Positions 5,388-5,473 of a stretch of DNA of 5,473 nucleotides are shown piece after piece (the stretch's first letter is position 1; every line of letters starts with the position of its first letter). The notes under the pieces are model-generated. The model saw nothing but the letters and a program-made list of their open reading frames with translations. It searched no databases and had not been told where the DNA came from. This DNA comes from Rhodocyclaceae bacterium (GTDB lineage Bacteria > Pseudomonadota > Gammaproteobacteria > Burkholderiales > Rhodocyclaceae). The stretch is taken from assembly GCA_018262875.1 (NCBI GenBank), contig JADFDL010000130.1, positions 1-5,473 on the forward strand. Direction: 5' to 3'. The position numbers were made by a program, and so were the translations under genes.

Positions 5388-5473
5388 CCCGCCTTGCGTC
5401 GGCGAGACGCCTTCGCGGGCGCCGGCTACAACCCCGGATCGCTCCCCTCCTCCCCCGCCAGCGCCGACTGCAC
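5388..5473. other. GC-rich right edge without a supportable gene
   Basis: This stretch contains a GCGTC-GGCGA-GACGC stem-loop (about 5397-5411) and then a GC-rich, partly palindromic GCGGGCGCCGGC stretch. It resembles the short dispersed intergenic repeats common in GC-rich proteobacteria, but that is only an impression. One minus-strand frame is open from the edge for 15 codons to a TAG at 5428-5426, ending in the residues EEGSDPGL. It could be the tail of an upstream gene but is too short to identify. Confidence 0.3.

Noticed and set aside
1..5473. CRISPR arrays, tRNA or rRNA genes, insertion sequences
   Set aside because: I saw no regularly spaced repeats, cloverleaf-type sequence, rRNA segments, transposase motifs or terminal inverted repeats on either strand.

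Overview
The window is a stretch of bacterial chromosome, and every convincing gene lies on the minus strand. The compact layout, Shine-Dalgarno sites, sigma70-like promoters and protein families suggest a Gram-negative proteobacterium. A betaproteobacterium is my guess, but nothing in the window fixes the taxon. No rRNA, tRNA, transposase, CRISPR array or replication origin is visible.

The left two thirds (about 1-3711) read from right to left as one likely three-gene transcription unit. First is an exported serine hydrolase of the class C beta-lactamase/CubicO superfamily (3652-2435). Next is a membrane-anchored TPR protein whose bulk should lie outside the cytoplasm (2409-1063). Last is an exported alpha/beta hydrolase with an extra N-terminal two-cysteine beta-rich module (1015 to beyond the left edge). 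A promoter (ATGACA-18 bp-CATAAT) sits just upstream of the first gene, and the intergenic gaps are only 25 and 47 bases. Two secreted serine-nucleophile hydrolases plus a periplasmic TPR scaffold would be a coherent envelope-located functional unit, but their substrate cannot be read from the sequence.

The right third (3734-5387) is visibly more GC-rich and carries two type II toxin-antitoxin modules head to tail. The upstream module is VapBC-type: an AbrB/MazE-fold antitoxin (5332-5078) and a PIN-domain ribonuclease (5078-4647) joined by a TGATG overlap. The downstream module is less usual. Its antitoxin (4578-4231) appears to join a Phd/YefM-like N-terminus to a UPF0175-like C-terminus, and its partner (4234-3734) is a DUF3368 PIN-like toxin joined by a GTGA overlap. 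Each module has a pair of identical 9-base direct repeats in its promoter region, with spacings of 10 and 13 bases. These are good candidates for autoregulatory operators.

The last ~85 bases on the right hold no supportable gene. They contain a GC-rich, partly self-complementary stretch and at most the last 15 codons of an unidentified minus-strand reading frame.
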